The notes: a model not told the origin generated them from the sequence alone. A stretch of DNA of 64,000 nucleotides from Okeanomitos corallinicola TIOX110 (GCF_038050375.1 NZ_CP150886.1:3451318-3515317), one strand, 5' to 3'; numbered from the stretch's first letter, positions 36,180-44,950 are shown. Numbers and translations: made by a program.

Positions 36180-38561
36180 TTAAGGATGTGATTTTTCAAC
36201 CCAACGCCGAAATAACTCTACTATGATTCTCCAGCGACTTTGATTTTCGACAATCACATCATGACGGTTTAAAATTTCTAAAGCTGCATTTAACTGACTT
36301 TCATCTATTCCCGTCAACTCAACTAATTCATTTACAGTTAATCCTTCTATATTTTGGGCAAGTTCACGTAAAATTATTTGTTGAGTATTATCATTTTCCC
36401 CAGCTTGACCCCAAACACCATTAAAATAATTACTACATCTGGTAAAAAATTCCGGTTTACTCACAACTGTTTCTACATCTTCCACCGTAAAAACATGGTC
36501 GCGGTCTTTTCCTTGTTCAAACACAAAATCATTATATAGTCGCACTAAATGAAAACCTACCAACCGGACTAAATAAGGTTGACCGTGGGTTAAATCATAA
36601 ATTTTATCTAGTGCTGCTGGTGTATAGTCTAATAAAAAATCTTCAATAGCAGGGTTAGCAAGAATTTGACCAGTTGCACCAGGACTGAGAAAACCGACAC
36701 GAATATTAATCACACTCCCAAAGAAGGGATGAAAGTAATCTGCGGTCATTTCATCTAAAGTGTGCAACCCTGCAAAAGCAAAAGCAACTTGAGGAGATGT
36801 TTGTAATAAACCTCTCAACAAATCCATAAAATTATTAGGAATTTTTTTTTCTTTTATTAAATCTTCAATTTTCTCAAATTCATCTATAGCAATAATTAAA
36901 CCACCGGATAAATTTTTAATTACTTTTTCAAAATAGCGGTTAAAAGTCCGTTCAGGAAGTTTTAATAAATCATCATCATTGGGAGTGGGAATATTCACAA
37001 CTTGGGAAATTTCATCACTAATAGCCATTAATACTTCTCCCACACCTTGGGTTACATCTCCTAACTTTAATAAATTCACATCAGCAACTTTTACTTGATT
37101 ATCTAAAGAATTGGCAGCATTGCGTAAAATCGAAGTTTTACCCATGCGTCTATGACCATAAATAACTACTGACTGGATTTGAATACCTCTTAGCCAAAGT
37201 TCTTCTAATTGTCTAATAATATCTTCTCTACCAATAAATAAATTACCTATTACTGGGTCACCTATCACATAAGGATTATTTACGGATTTATTAATAACAA
37301 CTTCCCCAACTTCCCCAGCAATTCGTAATAGTTGTTGTCGCCAGTTTTCGGCAATATCTATAATTAATCCTTTTTCTGCTGTGGGTAAAGTATCGGCTGT
37401 ATTTAAAATAGTTGTCAGTTCGCCTAATACGCGATTTAAAGCCGAAGAACGAGATACATGGGAGACACTGCAATTGATAATTTTTACGTCTTCAATTACT
37501 CGCAGAAATCTATTTAATGTTTGCCAAGTGTGAGGACGTAATAAACCTGATGTGGGAAATATAGGTAATTGTAGATTAGCAATAGATTTTAATTCTTTAG
37601 CGTCGTTAAATGCTACCAGAGTTTCGGCAAGAATATACATTTCTTCACCATAGAGAAGAGAATGCTTGGTAATAAAATCATGGATAACAGTTTCATCCCA
37701 AGGAAAAATATCTATTTGTTGAAAAATATTTTCTAATGGTGATGTATTACCATTACTTTGACTATCCTTAAATAATGTTTTTAAAGGTTCATTCGCAGCA
37801 ACAACTAATTTTAAACAAGCATTGCTACCTTCAGCTAAACCCCGTAAATGATCTCTCACATCTCTTGTAAATCCTGTTCCATTTAGTTTACCGACATTAT
37901 CTAAAATTAATAATACTCTTTTGTTTTCCAAGTTTCTAGTGAATCTGTAACCCTTGCTTTCTGGTATATCAAGTTTTTCACAAATAGCAAAATAAAAATC
38001 TTCTTGGTCATAAATATTATTCATGTCTAGAAAAACATTTTGACGTGGTATTTTTAAAAACTTTTCTGATTGTTGACACACTGCATATAAAAAAGATGAT
38101 TTACCAATTGCTGGTTCACCTATAATAGCAACACTACTGGAATTATTGAGCAGTTCAAATATTTGTGTTAGTTCTTGTTCTCTACCGAATAATTTTTCTG
38201 GGTTTTCTATTCTTCCAGTTGTGGGGATAAATGGATTTTGATTATTTGATGGAATTGGATTTGGTGTAGGAGTTTTTATAGGAAGAGAATTAGATGAATA
38301 TTCTTGATAAAAGTGTTTAATGGGATTTTGAAAATTTTTTTTACTAACTAAAATTCCTAATTCTTCTTTTAATTTCTTAAATAATTTGCTTCCTAATTCT
38401 CTTGTATATTGATTACTTAGATTAAGTTTAGCGACAATTTGTTGATATTCCAGACCTTCCCAAATACCTAAAAAAAGACATTCTTCCACATTATCTAAGA
38501 CAGGTTTTTCGTTTTCTCGCAATACATCATTGATAAATTTTAAAGCGTCTTGAGATTCCAT
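36180..38561 (-). CDS. STAND-like protein with two P-loop ATPase modules
   Basis: The 793 residues comprise an N-terminal helix-turn-helix-like domain (1-85, NLSNQYTRELGSKLFKKL and SKKNF; like domains fronting vWA-MoxR-associated and NB-ARC proteins) and a first P-loop module (Walker A GEPAIGKSS at 148-156; Walker B RVLLILDNVG at 215-224). A linker follows, then a second module (Walker A GHRRMGKTS at 469-477; Walker B GLIIAIDEFEK at 554-564) and a C-terminal winged-helix region (728-788). The two modules differ; the second is the AAA-like type common in cyanobacteria. No effector enzyme is fused. Its divergent neighbour encodes a small membrane protein. Role unknown; signalling or defence is an inference. 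Confidence 0.8.
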   Translation of the reverse strand: MESQDALKFINDVLRENEKPVLDNVEECLFLGIWEGLEYQQIVAKLNLSNQYTRELGSKLFKKLKEELGILVSKKNFQNPIKHFYQEYSSNSLPIKTPTPNPIPSNNQNPFIPTTGRIENPEKLFGREQELTQIFELLNNSSSVAIIGEPAIGKSSFLYAVCQQSEKFLKIPRQNVFLDMNNIYDQEDFYFAICEKLDIPESKGYRFTRNLENKRVLLILDNVGKLNGTGFTRDVRDHLRGLAEGSNACLKLVVAANEPLKTLFKDSQSNGNTSPLENIFQQIDIFPWDETVIHDFITKHSLLYGEEMYILAETLVAFNDAKELKSIANLQLPIFPTSGLLRPHTWQTLNRFLRVIEDVKIINCSVSHVSRSSALNRVLGELTTILNTADTLPTAEKGLIIDIAENWRQQLLRIAGEVGEVVINKSVNNPYVIGDPVIGNLFIGREDIIRQLEELWLRGIQIQSVVIYGHRRMGKTSILRNAANSLDNQVKVADVNLLKLGDVTQGVGEVLMAISDEISQVVNIPTPNDDDLLKLPERTFNRYFEKVIKNLSGGLIIAIDEFEKIEDLIKEKKIPNNFMDLLRGLLQTSPQVAFAFAGLHTLDEMTADYFHPFFGSVINIRVGFLSPGATGQILANPAIEDFLLDYTPAALDKIYDLTHGQPYLVRLVGFHLVRLYNDFVFEQGKDRDHVFTVEDVETVVSKPEFFTRCSNYFNGVWGQAGENDNTQQIILRELAQNIEGLTVNELVELTGIDESQLNAALEILNRHDVIVENQSRWRIIVELFRRWVEKSHP

Positions 38562-38579
38562 TGAGCATATTTTGAGTTA

Positions 38580-38694
38580 GTAGGTTAGATTTAGCACTTT
38601 GCTAATAATTTGACATTCTACCCTACAAACCTACATCAGCCTACATTTACCTACATAAATTTTCATAAATAATTACCTACGACTACCTACCTAC
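38580..38694. promoter_or_regulatory. Array of CCTAC repeats in a divergent promoter region
   Basis: CCTAC occurs at 38622, 38630, 38640, 38650, 38676, 38686 and 38690, and once inverted (GTAGG) at 38580. Four consecutive copies are spaced 8, 10 and 10 bp, close to one helical turn. The array lies in the 197 bp between the STAND-like gene and the small membrane-protein gene. It could be an operator, or just degenerate repeat DNA. Confidence 0.5.
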
Positions 38695-38758
38695 TCAGCA
38701 TATACGCTAAGTCATGATAGAGACACAGAAAAAGACACACATCTGAGGAGTGCAAACA

Positions 38759-39043
38759 ATGTCTCAACAAACAACAGATAATACTGGCAAAATTTTAGAC
38801 AGTGCGGAGAAGATAGTTGACAATATTACAGAATCAGAAATTGTTGAATTGAGTGAAGTTGCAGCAAAAACAACAGAGAATATTTTCACAATTTTAGTTT
38901 CATCTGGTGGTAAACCCGTAGCAATAATTTTAGCTATTGCAATTTTAGTTGCAACTTTTGCCATACCTCTTTCAGTTATAAAAATAGAACCTTCTCCTAT
39001 CAATTTACCTGCAACAACTTCCCAAGTCAAACAACTGGAATAA
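38759..39043 (+). CDS. Small single-pass membrane protein
   Basis: From the ATG at 38759, preceded by TGAGGAG at 38743-38749, the gene encodes 94 residues. The first half is soluble, acidic and threonine-rich (ILDSAEKIVDNITESEIVELS); one long membrane helix follows (about 60-82, VAIILAIAILVATFAIPLSV) and a short tail. I recognise no family. The clear ribosome-binding site and the hairpin after the stop suggest a real, separately transcribed gene. Divergent placement beside the STAND-like gene suggests a link, but this is not shown. Confidence 0.65.
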   Translation: MSQQTTDNTGKILDSAEKIVDNITESEIVELSEVAAKTTENIFTILVSSGGKPVAIILAIAILVATFAIPLSVIKIEPSPINLPATTSQVKQLE

Positions 39044-39054
39044 AAGCTGTCAAT

Positions 39055-39075
39055 AGTCGTCTTTAGACGACTTTT
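39055..39075 (+). terminator. Possible intrinsic terminator after the small membrane-protein gene
   Basis: AGTCGTC and GACGACT form a perfect 7-bp stem with loop TTTA, followed by TTTTA. It starts 12 bp after the stop codon. The T-run is only four bases, so strength is uncertain. Confidence 0.45.
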
Positions 39076-39209
39076 ACTATGAGACTCTGAATTAATTCGG
39101 AGGTGGGTGTTACTGTAAAGGGGTAAAACTCACCATTCCTAAATACAGTTTTGCAGTTATGATCTAAAACAGTAAAAAGTGTGCAAATCTACCAACTGCA
39201 AAAAGACTT

Positions 39210-39932
39210 ATGAGTTTAAATCGTCGTCATTTCTTAGTTTTACTGGGTGCTAGTGCGGGTGCTTTTATTTTAGATAGTTGTGCTGCTGCGGAAACATCCA
39301 CCCCCAGAACATCAACTATTGAACTACCACCTTTACCCTACGCTTATGATGCACTAGAACCCCACATTGATGCTAAAACCATGCAGTTCCATCATGATAA
39401 ACATCATGCGGCCTATGTGAATAATTTAAATAAAGCATTGGATAAATATCCAGAACTAAAAAACAAAACTGTTGAAGAACTGCTGCAAAATCTTGATAAT
39501 GTCCCCGCAGATATTAGAACTACAATAAGAAATAATGGTGGTGGCCATGTTAACCACTCGATGTTTTGGAAAATTATGAAACCTAATGGTGGAGGTGAAC
39601 CGACTGGAGAAATTGCAACTGCAATTAAAGATAATTTTGGCAGTTTTGCAGATTTTCAAAAACAGTTTAACCAAGCTGGTGGAGGTCGTTTTGGTAGCGG
39701 TTGGGTTTGGTTAGTTCGCAATCAAAATGGCAAATTAGAAATTACAACTACAGCAAATCAAGATAGTCCTTTAATGGAAGGTAAATATCCTATTTTTGGT
39801 AATGATGTTTGGGAACACGCTTATTATTTGAAATACCAAAATCGTAGACCTGATTATTTAGCAGCTTGGTGGAATGTGGTTAACTGGGATGAAATTAATC
39901 AACGGTTTGCAGATGCAAGTAAAATAGGTTAA
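39210..39932 (+). CDS. Exported superoxide dismutase, probably Mn-type
   Basis: A 240-residue superoxide dismutase with an N-terminal export signal: [24 protein letters not shown] (split at residues 5-28) has a twin-arginine start and a lipobox-like Cys. The catalytic domain from about 39 has metal ligands in [16 protein letters not shown], the His of VNHSMFW, and [23 protein letters not shown] and NQDSPLMEG favour manganese over iron. It would act outside the cytoplasm, perhaps anchored as a lipoprotein. Anchoring depends on the LDSC motif, which departs from the usual lipobox. The gene is monocistronic. Confidence 0.9.
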   Translation: MSLNRRHFLVLLGASAGAFILDSCAAAETSTPRTSTIELPPLPYAYDALEPHIDAKTMQFHHDKHHAAYVNNLNKALDKYPELKNKTVEELLQNLDNVPADIRTTIRNNGGGHVNHSMFWKIMKPNGGGEPTGEIATAIKDNFGSFADFQKQFNQAGGGRFGSGWVWLVRNQNGKLEITTTANQDSPLMEGKYPIFGNDVWEHAYYLKYQNRRPDYLAAWWNVVNWDEINQRFADASKIG

Positions 39933-39990
39933 TTCGTAATTCATAATTGGTAATTGATTTATAAACATGACTAATTACCAATTACCTAAT

Positions 39991-40740
39991 TTACAAAGGT
40001 TTTTGCTTAGGTATCCCTACCGGACGCGGAAAACTCACAGGTGTGTGTTTAACCTTCCGTAAAAATAAACAATGACGAATACTATGACTTAAAGGAGTTG
40101 TAAATTCTTCGATTAACTCCACCTTTCCCCCTAAAATATTCACTGAATTTTCTAAACTTTGCTTTTCTTCTTCTGTAAAACTTCCCCGATAAATAACTGC
40201 TAAACCACCTTTTTTCACCAAAGGTAAACAATATTCCGCACAAGCAGAAACACTACCAACAGCACGAATAACAGCTAAATCATAACTTTCTCGGTGTTTG
40301 ATTTCCTGTCCAATTTCTTCCACTCTCCCCACAACAGTTTGAGCATTTTTAATACCAAGACCATCTATAACAGAGTCAATAAAATTTATTTTCTTGCGAG
40401 TAGAATCTAATAAAGTAACTTGAGAATTGGGAAAAATTAGAGAAATTGGTAATCCTGGAAAACCAGCACCAGTACCAATATCAATTACAGATAGACCTTG
40501 ATTTAAACCATCCATAAATTGCTGTTTCTGTGCAACCCCCACCAAAGAATCCCAAAGATGTTTTTCCCAAAATTCCGACGGTTCAGTAATCCTAGTTAAA
40601 TTCAAATAACGATTAGCATCAATAACCAATTCATAGAGTTTCTGAAATTGATTTTGTTCCTCATTTGTAGGTTGCCAATTTAGCGTTTGTTGCCAAACTT
40701 CTATCATTTCGGGTAAAGTAGATGCAGCTTCTAAACTCAT
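39991..40740 (-). CDS. rsmG: 16S rRNA (guanine(527)-N7)-methyltransferase
   Basis: The 249-residue protein has the RsmG features: NLTRITEPSEFWEKHLWDSL near residue 48, the SAM motif VIDIGTGAGFPGLPI, LLDSTRKKINFID, and the later IRAVGSVSACAEYCLPL. It methylates G527 of 16S rRNA. The C-terminal tail RPVGIPKQKP is a common cyanobacterial ending. It lies 59 bp downstream of an ABC ATPase gene on the same strand. The gap contains a repeated TGCGACTC phrase. Confidence 0.95.
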   Translation of the reverse strand: MSLEAASTLPEMIEVWQQTLNWQPTNEEQNQFQKLYELVIDANRYLNLTRITEPSEFWEKHLWDSLVGVAQKQQFMDGLNQGLSVIDIGTGAGFPGLPISLIFPNSQVTLLDSTRKKINFIDSVIDGLGIKNAQTVVGRVEEIGQEIKHRESYDLAVIRAVGSVSACAEYCLPLVKKGGLAVIYRGSFTEEEKQSLENSVNILGGKVELIEEFTTPLSHSIRHCLFLRKVKHTPVSFPRPVGIPKQKPL

Positions 40741-40760
40741 ATCAATTTTTTGCGTTCTTC

Positions 40761-40786
40761 TTTGCGACTCTGCGACTCTGCGTGAA
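40761..40786. repeat. Dispersed repeat TGCGACTC/TGCGTGAAA
   Basis: Two copies of TGCGACTC are followed by TGCGTGAAA in the gap between rsmG and the ABC gene. Its reverse complement contains TTTCACGCAGAGTCGCAGAG, which is also found inside the small element at 13202-13304. Confidence 0.7.
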
Positions 40787-40799
40787 AAATTCTGATCTT

Positions 40800-41471
40800 T
40801 TAATTCACAACAGTTTCAGATAACTTCTTTTCTAGACTTTTCGGATCAACAGATTCTAAAACACCATGATTTAATGTCCAACAACTATCTGCTATTGGCA
40901 ACATATCTCCAGCATCGTGTGTTACAACTAATAAAGTCCAATCTTTTTTTAACTTCCCTAATAAATTGACTAATTGACGACGCATTGACCAGTCCAAACC
41001 AGCCGTAGGTTCATCTAATAATAGTACATTTGGTTGTCTAATTAGTTGAACAGCTAAAGCTAAACGTCGCTGCTGTCCACCGCTTAAAGCATGAGGTGAT
41101 GCGGAAAGTGATAAATGATCTAATCCTACTTCCTGTAATGCCTTATGAACTCGTTCTGTACCTAATTCGGGATGGCCTAAACGTAATTCTTCTAAGATTG
41201 TACCACCGCAAAAGTGCCTTTCTGGAAATTGAAAAACGATACCTGCTAATTGTTGTAATTGTTCAGATATTAGCGGTTGTTCTCTCCAAAAAGCTGCACC
41301 AGATGTAGGTTCAGCCAATCCTGATAAAATTTCTAATAATGTGCTTTTACCAGAACCACTCGGACCTATAATCAAACCTAACTGCTGGGTTGGTAATTCC
41401 AAATTAATAGATTTAAGAATTGCTGTGGGACAAGCGGTGGGATGATAAGTTAAATTTCTGAGATATAGCAT
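40800..41471 (-). CDS. ABC transporter ATP-binding protein
   Basis: A 223-residue single-domain ATPase with Walker A GPSGSGKST, the Q-loop GIVFQFPERHF, the signature LSGGQQRRLALA, Walker B NVLLLDEPTAG and the H-loop VVTHD. The FQFPERHF motif resembles the energy-coupling factor (EcfA/CbiO) group, which power vitamin and metal uptake. No transmembrane partner is nearby, so the transported substrate is unknown. It is probably co-transcribed with rsmG. Confidence 0.9.
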   Translation of the reverse strand: MLYLRNLTYHPTACPTAILKSINLELPTQQLGLIIGPSGSGKSTLLEILSGLAEPTSGAAFWREQPLISEQLQQLAGIVFQFPERHFCGGTILEELRLGHPELGTERVHKALQEVGLDHLSLSASPHALSGGQQRRLALAVQLIRQPNVLLLDEPTAGLDWSMRRQLVNLLGKLKKDWTLLVVTHDAGDMLPIADSCWTLNHGVLESVDPKSLEKKLSETVVN

Positions 41472-41594
41472 TTGTTAGGTAAGAATTTGGGAGTCAGAAT
41501 TTTTGATAAGTTTAGATATTATCAAACAGGTATTTTTTTGAATTTTAAGTAAAACATAAAACAATTTCAACCATAATTATTCTCGGTATTTATT

Positions 41595-42521
41595 ATGTCT
41601 AAACAGTTTTTAATGTCCCCATTCAGGATGTTTTCACAATTTTCTGTAGTTTTTAAGGTGACTTTTGTTACTACTATAGCTTTAAACCTGTGGATTAATC
41701 CATCATTAGCGGGTGATCCTTTTCGTCGCAGTCAACCCCATAAAATTGGAGATCGCACTGAAGCAGCATTTAACGCTATTTTTCAACAGGGAAATTATCC
41801 AGCAGCAGCAGAGTATCTGGAAAAATCAATTGCTGATGAACCAGATGAACCTTTAGCTTATGCGTTGAAAGCTTCCTTAGCTTATGGGAAGCAAGATATA
41901 AATAGCTTAGATAAGTATAGTAAAAAAACTTTAATAGCTGCACAAAAATTAATTGCACGGGATTCATTACGTGGGAATTTATACACTGGAGTTGGTCATT
42001 TTTTAGAAGGTGCGGTAATTTTGTTACGAGGAGGAAGTATTAATAGTGCATCTCAAGCATTTGCTAAATTAGCAAAAGTCTATGAATATTTAGACAAAGC
42101 AGAAGCTATTAATGCTAATGATCCAGAGTTCAACTTAATTAAAGGCTATATGAATTTAATGTTAGCCGTCAATTTACCTGTAATTAGTCCCGAACAAGCA
42201 ATTGATAAACTAGAAAAAAATGCAGCACCGAAATATTTAGTAGAACGAGGTATTGCTTTAGCTTATAGAGATTTAAAAAAATATTCCCAAGCTTTAGATT
42301 ATGTAAATCGGGCTTTAAAAACAACTGCTGACAACCCAGAAATTTATTATCTCAAAGCCCAGATATTACATGAAAAGGGTAAAAAAGAAAAAAGTCAGAA
42401 TTTAATTAAGGAAGCGATCGCACATTTTGAGAAAGCATTAACCAAAAAATCCCAACTTCCGGCTAGTTTAGTCAAACAAATTGAATATGAACACAACTTA
42501 GCTAAAAACAGACTTAAATAA
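41595..42521 (+). CDS. Sll0314/Alr1548-family TPR-repeat protein
   Basis: A 308-residue protein with an N-terminal signal segment (TFVTTIALNLWINPSLA, cut near residue 40) and helical TPR-like repeats, including AAFNAIFQQGNYPAAAEYLEKS and YSQALDYVNRALKTTADNPEIYYLKAQIL. The pattern and the start of the mature protein (GDPFRRSQPHKIGDRTEAAF) match the family named from Synechocystis Sll0314 and Anabaena Alr1548, which is found in cyanobacteria. It is probably exported to the periplasm. Function unknown. Confidence 0.88.
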   Translation: MSKQFLMSPFRMFSQFSVVFKVTFVTTIALNLWINPSLAGDPFRRSQPHKIGDRTEAAFNAIFQQGNYPAAAEYLEKSIADEPDEPLAYALKASLAYGKQDINSLDKYSKKTLIAAQKLIARDSLRGNLYTGVGHFLEGAVILLRGGSINSASQAFAKLAKVYEYLDKAEAINANDPEFNLIKGYMNLMLAVNLPVISPEQAIDKLEKNAAPKYLVERGIALAYRDLKKYSQALDYVNRALKTTADNPEIYYLKAQILHEKGKKEKSQNLIKEAIAHFEKALTKKSQLPASLVKQIEYEHNLAKNRLK

Positions 42522-42594
42522 TATATGATTAGTCATTAGTTATTAGTCATTAATCAGTAGACTAATAATTTCATCCAATTACCCATTACCAATT

Positions 42595-43047
42595 ATGTAC
42601 ATTCAATTTCGAGAATTTAACCCCTTTGATGTTTGGATCTGGATCAAATTTAGTAACGTTCCTTCCCAACAAGAAAAACAATATGTAGAAGAAGTATTTA
42701 ACTCCTGGTTTTATTTAGGTAAATTAGGAGGATTTAATTCTGAAAATTTGCAAGTTCAAGAGACAGGTTCAGACCTTAGCTACATGAATTATGATGACAA
42801 AGGTTATGATAAAAGTATGTTAGCTTTAATGCACAACATGGGAGAATTTGAATATGAAGGAGAATGGGGAAGATGCTGGTTTGACTTAGGAACAAGTGAT
42901 GCGATCTCCCTAGATATTCTCCTCAATGCACTCACTCAATTAAGTGAAGAATACGTCACCATTGAAGCTTTATATTTAGGTGGTGAAAATGAAGATTGGC
43001 TAATTGAAGATGATGAAACTCGCGCATACTCAATTTACGATAACTAA
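42595..43047 (+). CDS. DUF3531-family protein
   Basis: A 150-residue acidic protein with the family's opening MYIQFREFNPFDVWIWI and WFYLGKLGGFNSENLQVQE, then FEYEGEWGRCWFDLGTSD and LGGENEDWLIED. DUF3531 is a conserved cyanobacterial and plastid family. A role in photosynthesis or the thylakoid is often presumed, but I cannot confirm one here. It sits 73 bp after the TPR gene and 28 bp before a NUDIX gene on the same strand. Confidence 0.88.
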   Translation: MYIQFREFNPFDVWIWIKFSNVPSQQEKQYVEEVFNSWFYLGKLGGFNSENLQVQETGSDLSYMNYDDKGYDKSMLALMHNMGEFEYEGEWGRCWFDLGTSDAISLDILLNALTQLSEEYVTIEALYLGGENEDWLIEDDETRAYSIYDN

Positions 43048-43075
43048 TTAGTCAACTAATCAATTAATAATAAAT

Positions 43076-43507
43076 ATGAACAACCCAGGTACAATTCGCG
43101 TCATAGTTTTAGCCTTAATTAAGGATGGTGACAGAATATTTGTTTCTGAAGGATATGATCCCACAAAACAATCAACATTTTATCGTGCTTTAGGTGGTGG
43201 TGTAGAATTTGGTGAAACCAGTCGCATAGCATTAGCAAGAGAATTTCAAGAAGAAATTCAAGCAGATTTAACCAACATTCGCTATTTAAGTTGTATCGAA
43301 AACCTGTTTATTTTCAATGGTAAACAAGGACATGAAATCATCCAACTTTATCAATGCGACTTTGCAGATTCTAAATTTTACCAAATTGAAAGTTTAACCT
43401 TTTCCGAAACCCCAGAAAGAAAACATCGCGCTTTATGGGTAGAAATTGCCAAGTTTAAATCAGGAGAACTAAGATTAGTACCAGAAGTATTTTTTGATTA
43501 TTTGTAA
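43076..43507 (+). CDS. NUDIX hydrolase
   Basis: A 143-residue single NUDIX domain. The box is GGGVEFGETSRIALAREFQEEI (43-64), matching Gx5Ex7REUxEE. It hydrolyses nucleoside diphosphates linked to another moiety; which one cannot be told from the box. It follows DUF3531 by 28 bp and likely shares its transcript. A palindromic repeat follows the stop. Confidence 0.93.
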   Translation: MNNPGTIRVIVLALIKDGDRIFVSEGYDPTKQSTFYRALGGGVEFGETSRIALAREFQEEIQADLTNIRYLSCIENLFIFNGKQGHEIIQLYQCDFADSKFYQIESLTFSETPERKHRALWVEIAKFKSGELRLVPEVFFDYL

Positions 43508-43513
43508 AACCAA

Positions 43514-43542
43514 ATTCCCGATTTATAAAACAAGTCGGGGAT
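43514..43542. repeat. Palindromic repeat ATTCCCGATTT...AAGTCGGGGAT
   Basis: Eleven base pairs, two of them G-T pairs, with a 7-nt loop. It starts 6 bp after the NUDIX stop and is of the same type as 24261-24293. It may act as a transcript end, but only ATATATTT follows. Confidence 0.6.
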
Positions 43543-43605
43543 ATATTTCATTAAATTAGGATAGTTGCTATAATTAGGAAATAGTCTTAAACAAGAGAGT
43601 GAATT

Positions 43606-44166
43606 ATGTCTATACAATTAGTAACCAGACGTTTCACCGTTGCACAATATCATCAAATGAATCAAGCAGGTATTTTAACAGAAGATGATAGAGTTGAATT
43701 AATCAACGGAGAAATTATTGAAATGTCACCAATTGGTAGAAAACACGCAGCTTGTGTAGATAGACTCAATTATTTACTAGCTATTTTGCTAGGAACAAAA
43801 GTAATTATCAGAGTTCAAAATCCCATTCTATTAAATAACCTATCAGAACCCCAACCGGATATAGCATTACTTAAACCCCGTGCAGACTTTTATGAATCTG
43901 GACATCCTCAACCACAGGATACATTTTTATTAATAGAAGTTGCAGATAGTAGTCTGGAATATGATCGAGATATCAAAATTCCACTTTATGCAAATAGTGG
44001 TATTTTAGAAGTTTGGTTAGTTGATATTTTAGAACAAACAATCACTGTTTATCGTCAACCAACAGCAAATGGATATAGCGAAATCAAGACTTTTCACCGT
44101 GGTGAAATTTTAGATATTTTAGCATTTTCAGAAATTAAGACTACCGTTGATAGCATTTTAGGATAG
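43606..44166 (+). CDS. Uma2-family protein (PD-(D/E)XK nuclease-like)
   Basis: A 186-residue Uma2 protein of the second sequence type. It contains MNQAGILTEDDRVELINGEIIEMSPIGRKHA, EPQPDIALLKPRADFY, DTFLLIEVADSSLEYDRDIKIPLYANSGILEVWLVDI and ITVYRQP. Here the nuclease motif LLIEVADSS has Glu but the following positive residue is not clear. Its role is unknown. It is unrelated in detail to the one at 35519-36094, which starts with a different N-terminal domain. Confidence 0.92.
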   Translation: MSIQLVTRRFTVAQYHQMNQAGILTEDDRVELINGEIIEMSPIGRKHAACVDRLNYLLAILLGTKVIIRVQNPILLNNLSEPQPDIALLKPRADFYESGHPQPQDTFLLIEVADSSLEYDRDIKIPLYANSGILEVWLVDILEQTITVYRQPTANGYSEIKTFHRGEILDILAFSEIKTTVDSILG

Positions 44167-44228
44167 AGATTTTTCAACTCAGATTTTATGATTTCAAATT
44201 TCAAATATTCTGAATCCTGACTCCTTTT

Positions 44229-44561
44229 TTAATCATATCTATCCTTTTTTAACTTAATTACTTGCATCACATTATCATGATGTTGTCCACCAATAATATC
44301 TTTGAGATGAATTTTGCCATCAATATATTGTAAATGAATCCGCCACCCTGATATTTTATTAATATCTGCACGATAGATAGCTTGTTTAATACCAGCTACC
44401 TTATGTAATCTTGTTTTTGGAAAAGTTCTAGTTCTGTGACATTCATTATCTTCTAACTCAGCTAAAGCTTCCAGAAAATCAATTTTCAAATATTCTGGTA
44501 AAATTTTCATCGCTTCATGAATTACACCATATTCATCCAAAAGAGGTTTAATTTGTGCCAT
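44229..44561 (-). CDS. RelE-like small protein, partner of the upstream gene
   Basis: From the ATG at 44559-44561 the protein has 110 residues starting MAQIKPLLDEYGVIHEAMKILP. The second half (TRLHKVAGIKQAIYRADINKISGWRIHLQY, then HLKDIIGGQHHDNVMQVIK) resembles a RelE-type toxin fold with basic residues and a late strand. The start codon overlaps the upstream stop by one base (TAATG), so translation is coupled. I know homologues only as hypothetical cyanobacterial proteins. Toxin identity is not established. Confidence 0.55.
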   Translation of the reverse strand: MAQIKPLLDEYGVIHEAMKILPEYLKIDFLEALAELEDNECHRTRTFPKTRLHKVAGIKQAIYRADINKISGWRIHLQYIDGKIHLKDIIGGQHHDNVMQVIKLKKDRYD

Positions 44562-44950
44562 TAACAACACTGAATTTTTAAATCTTGGTTTTCTTCTACC
44601 GTGAAATCTTGATAAATCATTTCTGCAACCGCATTATAAGCTTGGTGAGCATTTTCTTTATCTACCATTCTAAATAAGGTAATTAAAATACACCCAAAAA
44701 TTGGATCATCATCAATAGTTAAAATTATTCTTTTGTCATCATTTATTGTCAAACAATATATAGTGGAATCATAATCATGGTTGAGTTTAATATTTCTTAG
44801 TTGTTCGCTATGTTCATAAAAAGAATTATTCTCAGAAGAGATTAATTCAAAATTCCGATTCATTTCTTTAATAATTTTAAACTTCTCTGTATCTGTGAAT
44901 TTTTCTAAATCTTTTTCAAAATCTTTTGTAGATTCAATGAGTATATCCAT
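44561..44950 (-). CDS. RelE-like small protein, upstream partner
   Basis: A 129-residue protein starting MDILIESTKDFEKDLEKF, with LRNIKLNHDYDSTIYCLTINDDKRIILTID and FGCILITLFRMVDKENAHQAYNAV. This resembles the ParE/RelE-like pattern in which a strand rich in basic residues follows a helix and a turn. It is translationally coupled to the downstream 110-residue protein. Which of the two would be toxin and which antitoxin is unclear; neither looks like a classical DNA-binding antitoxin. Confidence 0.5.
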   Translation of the reverse strand: MDILIESTKDFEKDLEKFTDTEKFKIIKEMNRNFELISSENNSFYEHSEQLRNIKLNHDYDSTIYCLTINDDKRIILTIDDDPIFGCILITLFRMVDKENAHQAYNAVAEMIYQDFTVEENQDLKIQCC

